Counted from the first letter of the stretch, positions 24,781-32,964 are shown. The stretch is 34,822 bases of DNA from an uncultured Verrucomicrobiota bacterium (GCA_903845125.1 CAIMWS010000231.1:1-34822), one strand, 5' to 3'. Translations and numbers: made by a program. Notes: generated by a model from the sequence alone, not told the origin.

Positions 24781-25298
24781 CTCCGGAACCTGGCAACCCA
24801 TTCCTCTTATGGCTGGCCCAAGGGTTGGGCAGCGGGAGAATGCCGAAAGCCCCGGGCACTTGGGGATCCCTGGTGGGGCTGCTCTGGCTCTGGCTTTTGT
24901 TATGCCCGGGAAGTTGGATCTTCTGGCTGGTGGGAATGACCGCCGGATTTGGGGCGTCAGTCTGGCTTTGTGGGGTCGCTGAACGGATGTTGGGAATCCG
25001 CGATCCCTCCTCCGTGGTTTTGGATGAAATCGTGGCCATACCGCTTTGTTTCGCCTATTGGCTATACCGGCAGTCGCAGGCATTAGGGCATTGGCCGGAT
25101 TGGCGGATTTTCCTCGAGCCGGCGACCTGGCTTTGGCTGGGCGCCATTTTCGGCGCTTTTCGCCTGTTTGATATCCTGAAGCCTTGGCCGGTGGGATGGA
25201 GCCAGGCTTTGCCCGGCGGTTGGGGCATCACCATGGACGATCTGCTGGCAGCGCTATACGTGAACCTGGTGGTTTACGCAGCCTGCTGCTGCCGATGA
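24777..25298 (+). CDS. pgpA: Phosphatidylglycerophosphatase A
   Basis: This 173-aa inner-membrane enzyme dephosphorylates phosphatidylglycerol phosphate to phosphatidylglycerol. Family signatures are GSGRMPKAPGTWGSL near the N-terminus, VVLDEIVAIP, FRLFDILKPWP and GGWGITMDDLLAALY with the conserved acidic residues. Hydrophobic helices cover about 25-65, 115-140 and the C-terminus (LYVNLVVYAACCC). ATG 24777 overlaps the Nudix stop codon and fits the family start; the frame is open further to GTG 24732 inside the Nudix gene. It converges on purF, with 22 bp between stops and no obvious terminator hairpin. Confidence 0.92.
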   Translation: MTPEPGNPFLLWLAQGLGSGRMPKAPGTWGSLVGLLWLWLLLCPGSWIFWLVGMTAGFGASVWLCGVAERMLGIRDPSSVVLDEIVAIPLCFAYWLYRQSQALGHWPDWRIFLEPATWLWLGAIFGAFRLFDILKPWPVGWSQALPGGWGITMDDLLAALYVNLVVYAACCCR

Positions 25299-25320
25299 TT
25301 CAAACGCGAAAGGACTCAAA

Positions 25321-26838
25321 CTAAAGCAGCTTGATCTGCTTTTCGTCGCGGGCGAGGGCTTCCCCCATTCCGATGACCCGGTTCCGGCGGCGCTCGATGA
25401 TGTTTTTGTCCAATTCGGGGTTAAAGGGAACCGGATATTTGCCATCATAGCAGGCCATGCAAAAATCCTGGGCGGGCAGACCGGTGGCGTGCACCATGCC
25501 GGTTTCGGATAGGTAGGCCAGGCTATCGGCATTTAAATAATCACGGATTTCTTCCAGGGAATGACTGGCCGCCATTAGTTTGGAGCGGTCCGGAAAATCG
25601 ATGCCATACACACACGGGTGCCGGTGCGGCGGGCAGCTGACCCGGACATGGACCTCCCTGGCGCCGGCTTCCTTGAGGTTGTTAACCCGGGTTTTGAAAG
25701 TGGTCCCCCGCACGATCGAATCATCCACTACCACTACCCGTTTGTCTTTGACGAGTTCTTCAATGAGGTTGAGCTTGACCCGGACGTTCAAGTCCCGGAT
25801 CAGCTGGGAGGGCTGGATGAAGCTGCGGCCCACGTAATGATTGCGAACGAAGGCCATTTCGTAAGGGATGTTGGATTCCATGGAGAAACCCAACGCCGCG
25901 CAATTACCGCTATCGGGAATGGGGATGACCACATCGGCATCGACCGGATTCTCCCTGGCCAGCTGCCGCCCCATTTCGAAGCGGGTTTTGTAAACGCTTT
26001 GTCCGGAAATGGTGCTGTCCGGCCGGGCAAAATAGACAAATTCAAAAATGCAAAAGGCGCGGCGCTCCTGGTGGGGGAAGGCCTGGTAACTTTGCAGGCC
26101 GTTCTGGCTGATCACCAACACTTCGCCGGGAGCCAGATCCCGGATGTGCTTGGCCTGGATCAGGTCGAACGCGCAGGTTTCGCTGGCGAGAACCCAGGCG
26201 TCACCCACTTTGCCCAGGGAAAGCGGGCGAAAGCCAAAAGGATCGCGCACGCCGATCAGTTCCCGCTCCGTCATGATTACCAGCGAGTATGCTCCTTCAA
26301 TACGGTGCAGAGCCTGGACCAGGTAATTGACCCCGGCGCTGGTGGATGGCTGAGCCAGAAGGTGGAGGATGATTTCGCTATCGACCGTGGTCTGGAAAAT
26401 GGAACCTTGGGCCTCCAATTGCTCGCGCAGTTGCGATGCATTGGTCAGGTTGCCGTTGTGGGCAATCGCGATCTGCCCCCGTCCGCAATCCACGGTCAAG
26501 GGCTGGGCATTGCGGAGGTGGGAAGAGCCGGTGGTGGAATACCGGGTGTGTCCCACCGCCATGTGGCCTTTCAATTCATCGAGAATGGATCCGGTGAACA
26601 CATGAGGCACCAAGCCCATGCCTTTATGAACCCTCAACACCTCGCCATTGGAGCTGACGATGCCGGCGCTTTCCTGGCCACGGTGTTGCAGGGCATAGAG
26701 CCCATAGTAGGTCAACCTGGCGGCATCCGGATGACCGTAAATGCCGAACAGGCCACAATAATGTTTCGGGTGCGATTGCATCCTTTGTCTCATTCGCTGG
26801 CGTTCATCCAACCCGGGAAATGGGGTTTGGGCAAGCAT
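25321..26838 (-). CDS. purF: Amidophosphoribosyltransferase PurF, Fe-S-cluster type
   Basis: PurF converts PRPP and glutamine to phosphoribosylamine, the first step of purine synthesis, which also feeds AIR for the thiamine pyrimidine. A short propeptide precedes CGLFGIYG, whose Cys becomes the N-terminal nucleophile of the glutaminase domain after processing (LQHRGQESAGI, GHTRYSTTG, AHNGNLTN follow). The PRTase domain has the PRPP loop VVVDDSIVRGTT. Cysteines in RRAFCIFEF, DSGNCAALGF and DFCMACYDGKYP match the four [4Fe-4S] ligands of the Bacillus enzyme. ATG 26838 is favoured because it follows the SagB-like gene stop by 14 bp, giving a 505-aa preprotein; ATG 26793 or 26781 would give a shorter propeptide. 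The frame is open to 27078 inside the upstream gene. Confidence 0.93.
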   Translation of the reverse strand: MLAQTPFPGLDERQRMRQRMQSHPKHYCGLFGIYGHPDAARLTYYGLYALQHRGQESAGIVSSNGEVLRVHKGMGLVPHVFTGSILDELKGHMAVGHTRYSTTGSSHLRNAQPLTVDCGRGQIAIAHNGNLTNASQLREQLEAQGSIFQTTVDSEIILHLLAQPSTSAGVNYLVQALHRIEGAYSLVIMTERELIGVRDPFGFRPLSLGKVGDAWVLASETCAFDLIQAKHIRDLAPGEVLVISQNGLQSYQAFPHQERRAFCIFEFVYFARPDSTISGQSVYKTRFEMGRQLARENPVDADVVIPIPDSGNCAALGFSMESNIPYEMAFVRNHYVGRSFIQPSQLIRDLNVRVKLNLIEELVKDKRVVVVDDSIVRGTTFKTRVNNLKEAGAREVHVRVSCPPHRHPCVYGIDFPDRSKLMAASHSLEEIRDYLNADSLAYLSETGMVHATGLPAQDFCMACYDGKYPVPFNPELDKNIIERRRNRVIGMGEALARDEKQIKLL

Positions 26839-26852
26839 GTAATGTTCAAACT

Positions 26853-28451
26853 TCAGGAATACGGAGGCAAAGTGGTGAGACGATGGTCTTCCAAGGGGCT
26901 CCCCACCGTGAAATGGTAAAGGCTTTGGAATTGCTGGCTTTCCAGCCCGAGCAATTGGTGCATCGCATCGTCGAAAAAGCAGCCAATGCCGGTGCCCCGC
27001 AGGCCGATTTTTTCCGCCGCGAGATACAAAATTTGACCGATCATGCCACATTCCCAATAGAGCCGGGGATACATCCACGCTCCCAGGCGGGTGATCGGTT
27101 CTTCAAACTCGGCCACCATGGCGAGGCTGAAACATCCATCGGAAGCGATCTCCTGGTGGCAGGAAATCAAGCGGGCGGTTTCCTGGCTATCAGCCGTTTG
27201 CAGACGGTAAAAGGGCAGCGAGGAGGGGCAGGACGACGGCTTTTCCCAGGCGAATCCCGGGCGCAGGGCCAGCTTCAACGACGGCAGTTGTCGGGGATTG
27301 CGCACCAGGATATAAAGGCCCGGGGCCATCTCCCGCACCCGGTGGACAAAGAACACCAGGTTGGTGAATGACCATGGCAACAGGCTGAAAACAGGTTGGG
27401 CGGGCAGCGTTTGGCCTAAAAGGTCCCAAAAGGCAGCGCAGTTCATCCAAACACGCTCATCCATGGCCGTCGCACTGCGCCGCTGGTGGATCAATTTTGG
27501 TGGATAAACGGGTTCCCTGGTCCCGGATGGTGAATCATTTGGCTGGGAAGGCTCTGGCTGAAAGGGGGCGGAGGCGGCCGGTTTTTTTGCGGCTTGAACA
27601 GCCCCGGCTATCAGCGGCCAATCGATCCAGGAAGGGCCAAGCTGATTGGGATTTCCCTGCCAGGCACCGGCGCTCAAGGCGGACAGCATGGTTTTGGCCT
27701 CGACCAGTCGGCTCTCGCCGATCGGCGCGGGTGAGATTGCCACCAACGTTTCCGCCCATTCCGGCTCGGCCTGGCTGGATTGATTCAGCCCCAGCAACCT
27801 TTGAAGATCCGCCGTTGCCAAATGATCCACCAAGCTGGCGTGCCAGCGCAAAAGATGGGCGCTGATGGCCAAGGCTGCCAAGGCGTGGCCAGCATCGTGG
27901 TTGCAGTATCGGAAGGCCCGTTCGCCATATTTCCAGGACTCACGCCATGGAATGGAACTGAAGCCCACGAAGAGGGTGCCGGGCTGCCAACCGGCAGCGA
28001 ACCCAGCCCAACTTTGGGGCGAAAACGTGGCGCGGCGCTCCAAGGCGTGCCGGTCCGGTGCGTAATGATACAAAGCAGGCTCATCGGCGAGGCCTGGGAT
28101 CGGCCCGCTCAGCAAATAGCCTTCCGTGGGATGAAGGTTCCCGCTGGACGGATTGACCCGCAAAGCCCATCGGTTATCGCCCGCCTGCTTCCAGGCGGAG
28201 ATGGCCAGGGCATTGAAAAACAAGCGGCTGACGCTGTGGGCATCAAAAGGGGCCGGAACCTGCCAACCGGATGGCTCCTGCTGAAGATCCGGTATTTCCA
28301 GGGCCAGAACCGGGGCGCCCGCATATTGGCGGAAAGGTTCTGGCTGGGTGGCCCAGTCCAGGTGCCCGGGGCCGGGAGCATAGCGGTGGAAATGGTGTTT
28401 GGTTGCCGAATGATACGACAACACCGTATTGATGGCGTCCCGATCCGGCAT
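26853..28451 (-). CDS. Tandem SagB-type nitroreductase-fold oxidoreductase
   Basis: The 532-aa protein has two nitroreductase-like domains. The first (about 60-260) has the SagB signature RVNPSSGNLHPTEGYL, then ALYHYAPDRHALERR, WKYGERAFRYCNHDAGHALA and LAISAHLLRW. The second (about 320-510) repeats the layout: LIHQRRSATAMDE, LVFFVHRVREMAPGLYIL and GMIGQILYLAAEKIGLRGTG. SagB-type proteins bind FMN; in RiPP clusters they oxidise azolines to azoles, but many relatives have no known substrate. No precursor peptide or YcaO cyclodehydratase is nearby. It lies between thiS (14 bp upstream) and purF (14 bp downstream) in one apparent operon, so a link to thiazole or thiamine metabolism is an inference from position only. 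Confidence 0.85.
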   Translation of the reverse strand: MPDRDAINTVLSYHSATKHHFHRYAPGPGHLDWATQPEPFRQYAGAPVLALEIPDLQQEPSGWQVPAPFDAHSVSRLFFNALAISAWKQAGDNRWALRVNPSSGNLHPTEGYLLSGPIPGLADEPALYHYAPDRHALERRATFSPQSWAGFAAGWQPGTLFVGFSSIPWRESWKYGERAFRYCNHDAGHALAALAISAHLLRWHASLVDHLATADLQRLLGLNQSSQAEPEWAETLVAISPAPIGESRLVEAKTMLSALSAGAWQGNPNQLGPSWIDWPLIAGAVQAAKKPAASAPFQPEPSQPNDSPSGTREPVYPPKLIHQRRSATAMDERVWMNCAAFWDLLGQTLPAQPVFSLLPWSFTNLVFFVHRVREMAPGLYILVRNPRQLPSLKLALRPGFAWEKPSSCPSSLPFYRLQTADSQETARLISCHQEIASDGCFSLAMVAEFEEPITRLGAWMYPRLYWECGMIGQILYLAAEKIGLRGTGIGCFFDDAMHQLLGLESQQFQSLYHFTVGSPLEDHRLTTLPPYS

Positions 28452-28465
28452 AATTCAGCTCGTGG

Positions 28466-28681
28466 TTAGCCACCTGCCACCACTTTGACTATCTCCAAAC
28501 GATCCCCCGGACCCACCTGGCGGGCCGTAAATTCGGAGGGCGAAACAGCCTCGCCATTCTGTTCCACGACCACCCCGACGGGAGGCAAGTTTTGGGAAAC
28601 CAGGAACTCTTGAATGGAGCAGGGGAGCCGGGGGGTAACTTTTTCCCCATTGACTATAACAAATGATCCGGCATCGGTCAT
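28466..28681 (-). CDS. thiS: Thiamine biosynthesis sulfur carrier ThiS
   Basis: This 71-aa ubiquitin-fold protein has the required C-terminal Gly-Gly (LEIVKVVAGG). The terminal Gly is adenylated and thiocarboxylated to donate sulfur for the thiazole ring. The pattern VNGEK at the start, FLVSQNLPPVGVVVEQNGEAV in the middle and the RQVGPGDRLEI turn are typical. The ATG at 28681 gives a slightly long N-terminus (MTDAGSFVIVNGE). It is 19 bp downstream of thiH and 14 bp upstream of the SagB-like gene. thiG, thiF and thiE are not in this window. Confidence 0.93.
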   Translation of the reverse strand: MTDAGSFVIVNGEKVTPRLPCSIQEFLVSQNLPPVGVVVEQNGEAVSPSEFTARQVGPGDRLEIVKVVAGG

Positions 28682-28700
28682 ATGAAATTCATTTTAAAAC

Positions 28701-29894
28701 TCACGTGGTTAAAGCGGCCTCCCAATCTTTCCAGACGGGTTCATAACCGAACCTTTGGAGTTGCCGGGCGATCTCGCCGGGCGATCGGGAGTCCGCAATC
28801 TCAAACTGCCCGCTGGCCTGGGTGGAGCAGGGGGATCCAGCGGCATTCATAATTGTTGGAAACCCCGGCTTGGCGGGAGGCGCCGCATCCCGGCCCACTC
28901 CGGTGTAGCCACCAGGCTCGGTATGGCTGCCAGCACTCATCATGGTGATCCCGCAATGCATCAAAACATCGCGCAACTCCGCCCGTTCGCGGGTTGAAAG
29001 CACCAACCCGGCGTCGGGAAAGCAAATCCGCAGCGCGGCAGTCAACTGCACCAGTTCGCGATCAGGAATAGGGGACGGGGGATCGAAGTGCCCGGCATGG
29101 GGGCGCATCCGCGGCAAGGAGATGGTAATCCAGGATTTCCAGCAGACCTTCTGCAGGTAGCGCACATGGGCGGCCAGGGCCAGGGCCTCGAGTGGCCAAT
29201 CTGCCAGCCCGTAAAGTGCTCCCACTCCGATCCGGCGGAATCCCGCGGCGTGAGCACGTTCGGGAGTCTGCAAACGGAAATCGAAATCACGCTTGGGTCC
29301 CGCCGGATGCATGGCGGCATAAACCTCCCGGTTGTAAGTCTCCTGGTAAATCGTCAATCCATCCGCTCCGGCTTCCACCAGTTCGCGGTAAGCGCCGGTG
29401 TCCAGGGGGCCGATTTCCAGGGATACACTGGGAAATGTATCGTGCAGGGCACGAATGCATTGAGCCAGATAGCTTGCCGGCACGAGTTTGGGATGTTCGC
29501 CCGCCACCAGCAGCAGGTTGCGAAAACCGAGGGCGTTGATCTGCGCCGCTTCCCGCCGGATCTCATCCAACGATAGGGTGATCCTGACAATGTTGTTATC
29601 GCGGGCGAAACCGCAATATCGGCAATTGTTGACACACTCGTTTGACAAGTATAGCGGAGCAAAGAGCCGCATCACTCTGCCAAACCGCTGTTGAGTGATC
29701 ATCCGGGCCTTTTGACACATCGCTTCCAGCAGCCGGGAGGCGGACGGAGATATCAAATGAGCAAAGTCATTAGCGGAACAATGGTTTCGGGAAAGACTTT
29801 CCCGCACCTCCTGTTCAGTCGCAGCCAGCGATCGCTCCCGCCATTGCGCGAGCGGAAGCCGGTCGAATTCCTCCGAAAAACTCATTCCCAACAC
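28701..29894 (-). CDS. thiH: 2-iminoacetate synthase ThiH (radical SAM)
   Basis: ThiH cleaves tyrosine by radical chemistry to 2-iminoacetate (dehydroglycine) and p-cresol for thiamine thiazole assembly, an oxygen-sensitive alternative to glycine oxidase ThiO. At 397 aa it contains the Fe-S motif CVNNCRYC (C87, C91, C94) in a TIM-barrel-like core: VRITLSLDEI, LLVAGEHPKLV, EIGPLDTGAYRELVEAGADG, QETYNREVYAAMHP and RIGVGALYGL. The C-terminal region (LRICFPDAGLVLSTRERAEL, TMMSAGSHTEPGGY) fits the ThiH family. Adjacent thiS supports ThiH over relatives such as HydG. ATG 29894 and 29885 are both possible starts. I found no TPP riboswitch in the 79-bp upstream gap. Confidence 0.93.
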   Translation of the reverse strand: MLGMSFSEEFDRLPLAQWRERSLAATEQEVRESLSRNHCSANDFAHLISPSASRLLEAMCQKARMITQQRFGRVMRLFAPLYLSNECVNNCRYCGFARDNNIVRITLSLDEIRREAAQINALGFRNLLLVAGEHPKLVPASYLAQCIRALHDTFPSVSLEIGPLDTGAYRELVEAGADGLTIYQETYNREVYAAMHPAGPKRDFDFRLQTPERAHAAGFRRIGVGALYGLADWPLEALALAAHVRYLQKVCWKSWITISLPRMRPHAGHFDPPSPIPDRELVQLTAALRICFPDAGLVLSTRERAELRDVLMHCGITMMSAGSHTEPGGYTGVGRDAAPPAKPGFPTIMNAAGSPCSTQASGQFEIADSRSPGEIARQLQRFGYEPVWKDWEAALTT

Positions 29895-29909
29895 GGTAAC
29901 AGAACTTCC

Positions 29910-29934
29910 CAGCCCGACAAGGGGCTGATTTTTT
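29910..29934 (+). terminator. Terminator-like hairpin with T-run in the thiH/parA divergent gap
   Basis: CAGCCC (29910-29915), loop GACAAG, GGGCTG (29922-29927), then ATTTTTT (29928-29934): a 6-bp GC-rich stem with U-tract, the form of an intrinsic terminator on the plus strand. It precedes the parA ATG by 39 nt, and no plus-strand gene lies upstream. It could stop antisense transcripts leaving thiH, or be part of an attenuator. Read on the minus strand it would be a 5'-UTR hairpin without a U-tract. Confidence 0.55.
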
Positions 29935-29973
29935 ACTGTTCAATCAAAGGGGGGATTCCTAACAATACGCGCC

Positions 29974-30756
29974 ATGCCAACTCGAGTCATATCGGTAGCC
30001 AATCAGAAAGGAGGGGTGGGGAAAACCACCACCGCCGTTAATTTAACCGCCTGCCTGGCTGCCTTGGGGCAAAGGGTGTTATTACTGGACCTGGATCCGC
30101 AAGCCAACGCTACAAGTGGTTTGGGTCTGGAAAAAAAAGAGGGTGCCAGCGCATACCAGGCGCTCCTGGGGCAGGGCACCCTCAAGGAAAAAATTCAGGC
30201 GACCGCCTTCGAGCGGTTGGAGATCATCCCCAGCGAGGTTGACTTATGCGGCGCGGAGCTGGAAATCGCCCGCCTGGAGCAACATCTGATGCGCCTTAAA
30301 CTGGCCTTGGATCCCCTGCGGCAGGGCGGTTCTCACGACCTGATCATCATCGATTGCCCCCCATCGCTTGGCATCCTGACCCTGAACGCGTTTTCCGCCA
30401 CCGAATTTCTGCTGGTGCCGCTCCAGTGTGAGTATTATGCCCTGGAAGGTATTTCCACCATAACCCGCGTCGTTGAGCAATTACGCACCTCCGGCGCCAA
30501 TGCCCAACTGCAACTGCTGGGCGTGGTGATGACCATGTTCGATGGACGTACGCGGCTCTCTCAACAGGTTGTAGGGGATGTGCGCCAGCATTTCGGCAAA
30601 CTCGTATTTGATGTTGTCATCCCACGAACCACCCGCCTGGCCGAAGCCCCGAGTTTTGGTAAACCGATTATCGCTTACGATAAATACAGCGTGGGTGCCG
30701 CCGCCTATGAGGTGCTGGCCCAGGAAGTCCTTAAGCGTCTTCAAACGAGCGTTTAA
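29974..30756 (+). CDS. ParA/Soj-family ATPase
   Basis: The 260-aa deviant Walker A ATPase has KGGVGKTTTAVNLT at 12-25, signature Lys K12, Walker B LIIIDCPPSLG and the LLDLDPQANAT segment. It is the length of chromosomal Soj/ParA without the N-terminal DNA-binding extension of plasmid ParA. Family members bind DNA as ATP dimers and segregate origins together with ParB; related MipZ and MinD types differ in their C-termini. No parB follows, only a gap of 474 bp and then rho, and I saw no parS-like 16-mer. The role as chromosome-partition ParA is therefore likely but unsupported by context. Confidence 0.9.
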   Translation: MPTRVISVANQKGGVGKTTTAVNLTACLAALGQRVLLLDLDPQANATSGLGLEKKEGASAYQALLGQGTLKEKIQATAFERLEIIPSEVDLCGAELEIARLEQHLMRLKLALDPLRQGGSHDLIIIDCPPSLGILTLNAFSATEFLLVPLQCEYYALEGISTITRVVEQLRTSGANAQLQLLGVVMTMFDGRTRLSQQVVGDVRQHFGKLVFDVVIPRTTRLAEAPSFGKPIIAYDKYSVGAAAYEVLAQEVLKRLQTSV

Positions 30757-31230
30757 TAATCGGATTCGCCACGGAAGCTGAACTGATTGCGGCAACCATT
30801 GTCCCATGTGATGGGATTACCCCCCCCAGTGGAATGACGGCTATCCGGAATGAATTTGCAGTCGGTATTTTCAGGGCCGGGAATGACCTTCCGGGCGGTA
30901 AATTTGCTCATTTATCAGTGGCCCGGAACCTTGTTCGGATTCTCCAGTTGGCGGCAAATCCTCAAGCGTCCAAATATTTCATTCATTTTCTGGTTGCTAG
31001 GTGGATGAAGTTGTTTTACTTTTGGAAAAGTAGACTTATTCAGGATCTGTTCAGGCCCTGTATGACGGGGTGCGGAACCAAGCTTCAGAAGGTAAGTTGA
31101 AATTAAAAGGTTCGGCCGTTTTCGCCCAACGAAAGTTTTTTCTGGCGGGCGGCTTTCCCGGAGTTCATTTTTCCTGGCGTTCAGGATAGTGCTCAAAAAG
31201 TAATCCTATTGGTCCATACACGTACGAATT
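30757..31230 (+). other. Intergenic region / probable rho leader
   Basis: No convincing gene is present: the 88-codon ORF at 30834 has no family features or start signals. There is a perfect 6-bp stem TCCCAT-GTG-ATGGGA at 30802-30816 without a T-run, and an AT-rich palindrome ACTTTTGGAAAAGT at about 31017-31030. An in-frame TAA near 31201 excludes a longer Rho N-terminus. A long untranslated leader is usual for autoregulated rho genes, so the region may carry that control. I see no clear sigma-70 promoter. Confidence 0.4.
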
Positions 31231-32355
31231 ATGAGTAAAGCGTCTCCAGCGTTTCCGGAGTACGGCTCGGGATATTTGGAAATTTCCGAGAAAGGTTTTG
31301 GTTTCCTGCGTTCCGCCGAGAACAACTACCAACCAAAGCCATCGGATATCTTTGTCACCCCTGACACCATCAAGAAGAATTTCCTGCGTGAGGGGTGTGA
31401 AGTGGCGGGTAATCTGCAGCCTCCGCATCGTGGCAACAGCCCTCAATTAAAAGAGGTGGTCAAGGTCAACGGGATGCCCTTCACGGACTACACCAAAGCG
31501 GTGCGGTTCGAAAACCTGACAACCATTGATCCCATCGAGAAGTTCCGGTTGGAAACCACGTCGGACCTGCTGGAAACCCGCATCATTGACTTGGTGACGC
31601 CCATCGGCAAAGGCACGCGCGGTTTGATCGTGGCCCCTCCCCGAACCGGCAAAACCACGATCCTCAAGCAGATCGCCAATGCCGTCACCGCCAACCATCC
31701 CGATGTATATGTGATGGTTTTGCTGATTGATGAGCGCCCCGAGGAGGTCACCGACTTTAACCGGTCGGTCAAGGCCGATGTGATCGCCTCCTCCAACGAT
31801 CAAGATCTGGAGACGCATGTGAGGTTGTCCAGGTTTATGATCGAGCGCTGCCGCAGAATGGTGGAAAGCGGCCGCGATGTGCTTATTCTGCTGGATTCCT
31901 TGACGAGGGTGGCCCGCGCCTACAATAGTGTGCACGGCGGCAGCGGACGCACCATGACGGGTGGTGTGGATGCCCGGGCCTTGGAGATTCCCCGCAAGAT
32001 GTTTGCTGCCGCCCGAAAAATCGAGCATGGCGGATCGCTCACCATTTTGGCCACCGCTTTGGTGGAAACGGGATCTCGCATGGACGAATTGATTTTTCAG
32101 GAGTTCAAGGGTACCGGCAACATGGAATTGATCCTGGATCGCAAACTCTCTGATCGCCGTTTGTTCCCGGCGCTGGACATTCCGCGCAGTGGCACCCGGA
32201 AAGAGGAAAAGTTATTCCCGCCCAAAAATATTGAAGCGATCCGCAAACTTCGCCGAACCATGGTGGATCTGAATCCGATAGAAGCGATGGAAACACTCAT
32301 CAGCGCTTTGAAAAAGCACAAAACCAACGATGAGTTGCTGGCCAAGTTGCTTTAG
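31231..32355 (+). CDS. rho: Transcription termination factor Rho, short form without the N-terminal helix bundle
   Basis: The hexameric RNA-dependent ATPase/translocase ends transcription at non-intrinsic sites. At 374 aa it is about 45 residues shorter than E. coli Rho and begins directly in the cold-shock-like primary RNA-binding domain (YLEISEKGFGFLRS, then DIFVTPDTIKKNFLREG). The ATPase core has the P-loop APPRTGKT (135-142; E. coli has PPKAGKT), LLIDERPEEVTDF, the Walker B region VLILLDSLTRVARAYN, the Q/R-loop region GSGRTMTGGVD and the conserved C-terminal LDRKLSDRRLFPALDIPRSGTRKEE. An upstream in-frame stop near 31201 means the short start is genuine. A strong intrinsic terminator follows at 32413-32447. 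Confidence 0.95.
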   Translation: MSKASPAFPEYGSGYLEISEKGFGFLRSAENNYQPKPSDIFVTPDTIKKNFLREGCEVAGNLQPPHRGNSPQLKEVVKVNGMPFTDYTKAVRFENLTTIDPIEKFRLETTSDLLETRIIDLVTPIGKGTRGLIVAPPRTGKTTILKQIANAVTANHPDVYVMVLLIDERPEEVTDFNRSVKADVIASSNDQDLETHVRLSRFMIERCRRMVESGRDVLILLDSLTRVARAYNSVHGGSGRTMTGGVDARALEIPRKMFAAARKIEHGGSLTILATALVETGSRMDELIFQEFKGTGNMELILDRKLSDRRLFPALDIPRSGTRKEEKLFPPKNIEAIRKLRRTMVDLNPIEAMETLISALKKHKTNDELLAKLL

Positions 32356-32667
32356 TTCAATAGCCGCTTAATCCGGCTCAATTCACTTTCCGGTTCAGGA
32401 AGGTATTCACTCAACGGGCTATCGGTAAACGAGGGTCCGTTTTTTTTGAGCGCTGGCCAGAGGGTAATTGCGCGCGATGAATGCCGTGGGGCGTTTGATG
32501 AAAGCCCGGAAAAAAGCCCTATGTGCATTGGGCCATATTGGCTGGTGGCGCGGTGGCAGATTACTCCGCCAAAAACCTATCGTTTCGGTGTGAAGGGAGA
32601 TCGGGGAAGGAGCAGTCAGGCGGCTTGAATCCAAGTGGACTGCTGCGCCTTTAACCGCCACTGTGGC
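32356..32667. other. Intergenic region between convergent rho and the HU-like gene
   Basis: Besides the rho terminator, it contains a second structure at 32611-32644: a perfect 7-bp outer stem AGCAGTC/GACTGCT enclosing CTTG-AATC-CAAG. This sits just past the HU-like gene stop and may end that transcript, though no T-run follows on the minus strand. The 32450-32610 part shows no gene or recognisable RNA; minus-strand 80-codon ORF 32419-32661 overlaps both structures and is rejected. Confidence 0.5.
32413..32447 (+). terminator. Intrinsic terminator after rho
   Basis: AACGGGCT (32413-32420) pairs with GGTCCGTT (32434-32441) through 8 pairs, two of them G-U, around a 13-nt loop, followed by six more T (32442-32447). 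It is 58 bp after the rho stop. A second small stem, AGCCG-CTTAATC-CGGCT at 32362-32378, has no T-run. Confidence 0.65.
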
Positions 32668-32964
32668 TTATGCACTGGCCGGTGGTTTTTGGATCACCGC
32701 CTCGCTCATTTCCTTGCCTGGCTTGAACTTTACGACCGCCCTTGGCGGTATGCGGATGTCACTCGAAGGGGATTTGGGATTCCGTCTGATCCTTGCCTTG
32801 CGGATTCTCACTTCAAACACACCAAAATTCCGCAACTCAACCTTATTACCGCGGGCCAGGGCTTCGGAAATGTAGTCGAACACACGTTGGACAACCTCCT
32901 GAACGGTTTGTTGAACCAGGTTAAGTTCCTGGCTGATGCGCACCACCAGATCACGCTTTCTCAT
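32668..32964 (-). CDS. HU/IHF-family DNA-binding protein
   Basis: The 98-aa histone-like protein bends or compacts DNA as a dimer. It shows the family pattern: an N-terminal helix pair (KRDLVVRISQELNLVQQTVQ), the beta strands GNKVELRNFGVFEVRIR, and the DNA-binding arm core RKARIRRNPKSPSSDIRIPP with the conserved RNP intercalating region. VVKFKPGKEMSEAV follows. The spacing resembles IHF/HU of the HimA/HupB kind; which of HU or IHF cannot be decided. A short Pro/Ala tail ends the protein. A promoter is predicted at 33009-33037. Confidence 0.93.
   Translation of the reverse strand: MRKRDLVVRISQELNLVQQTVQEVVQRVFDYISEALARGNKVELRNFGVFEVRIRKARIRRNPKSPSSDIRIPPRAVVKFKPGKEMSEAVIQKPPASA

Noticed and set aside
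25618..26919. 433-codon plus-strand open frame opposite purF
   Set aside because: It is antisense to a clearly conserved gene; long opposite-strand frames are expected at this GC content, and the translation shows no family features.
29895..29973. TPP riboswitch expected upstream of thiH
   Set aside because: No CTGAGA-type or ACCTGATC-type core motif is present on either strand, and the gap is only 79 bp.
30834..31100. 88-codon plus-strand ORF before rho
   Set aside because: It has no ribosome-binding site, family similarity or codon pattern like its neighbours, and its composition is AT-richer than the surrounding genes.
32419..32661. 80-codon minus-strand ORF between rho and the HU-like gene
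   Set aside because: It overlaps the rho terminator and another hairpin and resembles no protein family.
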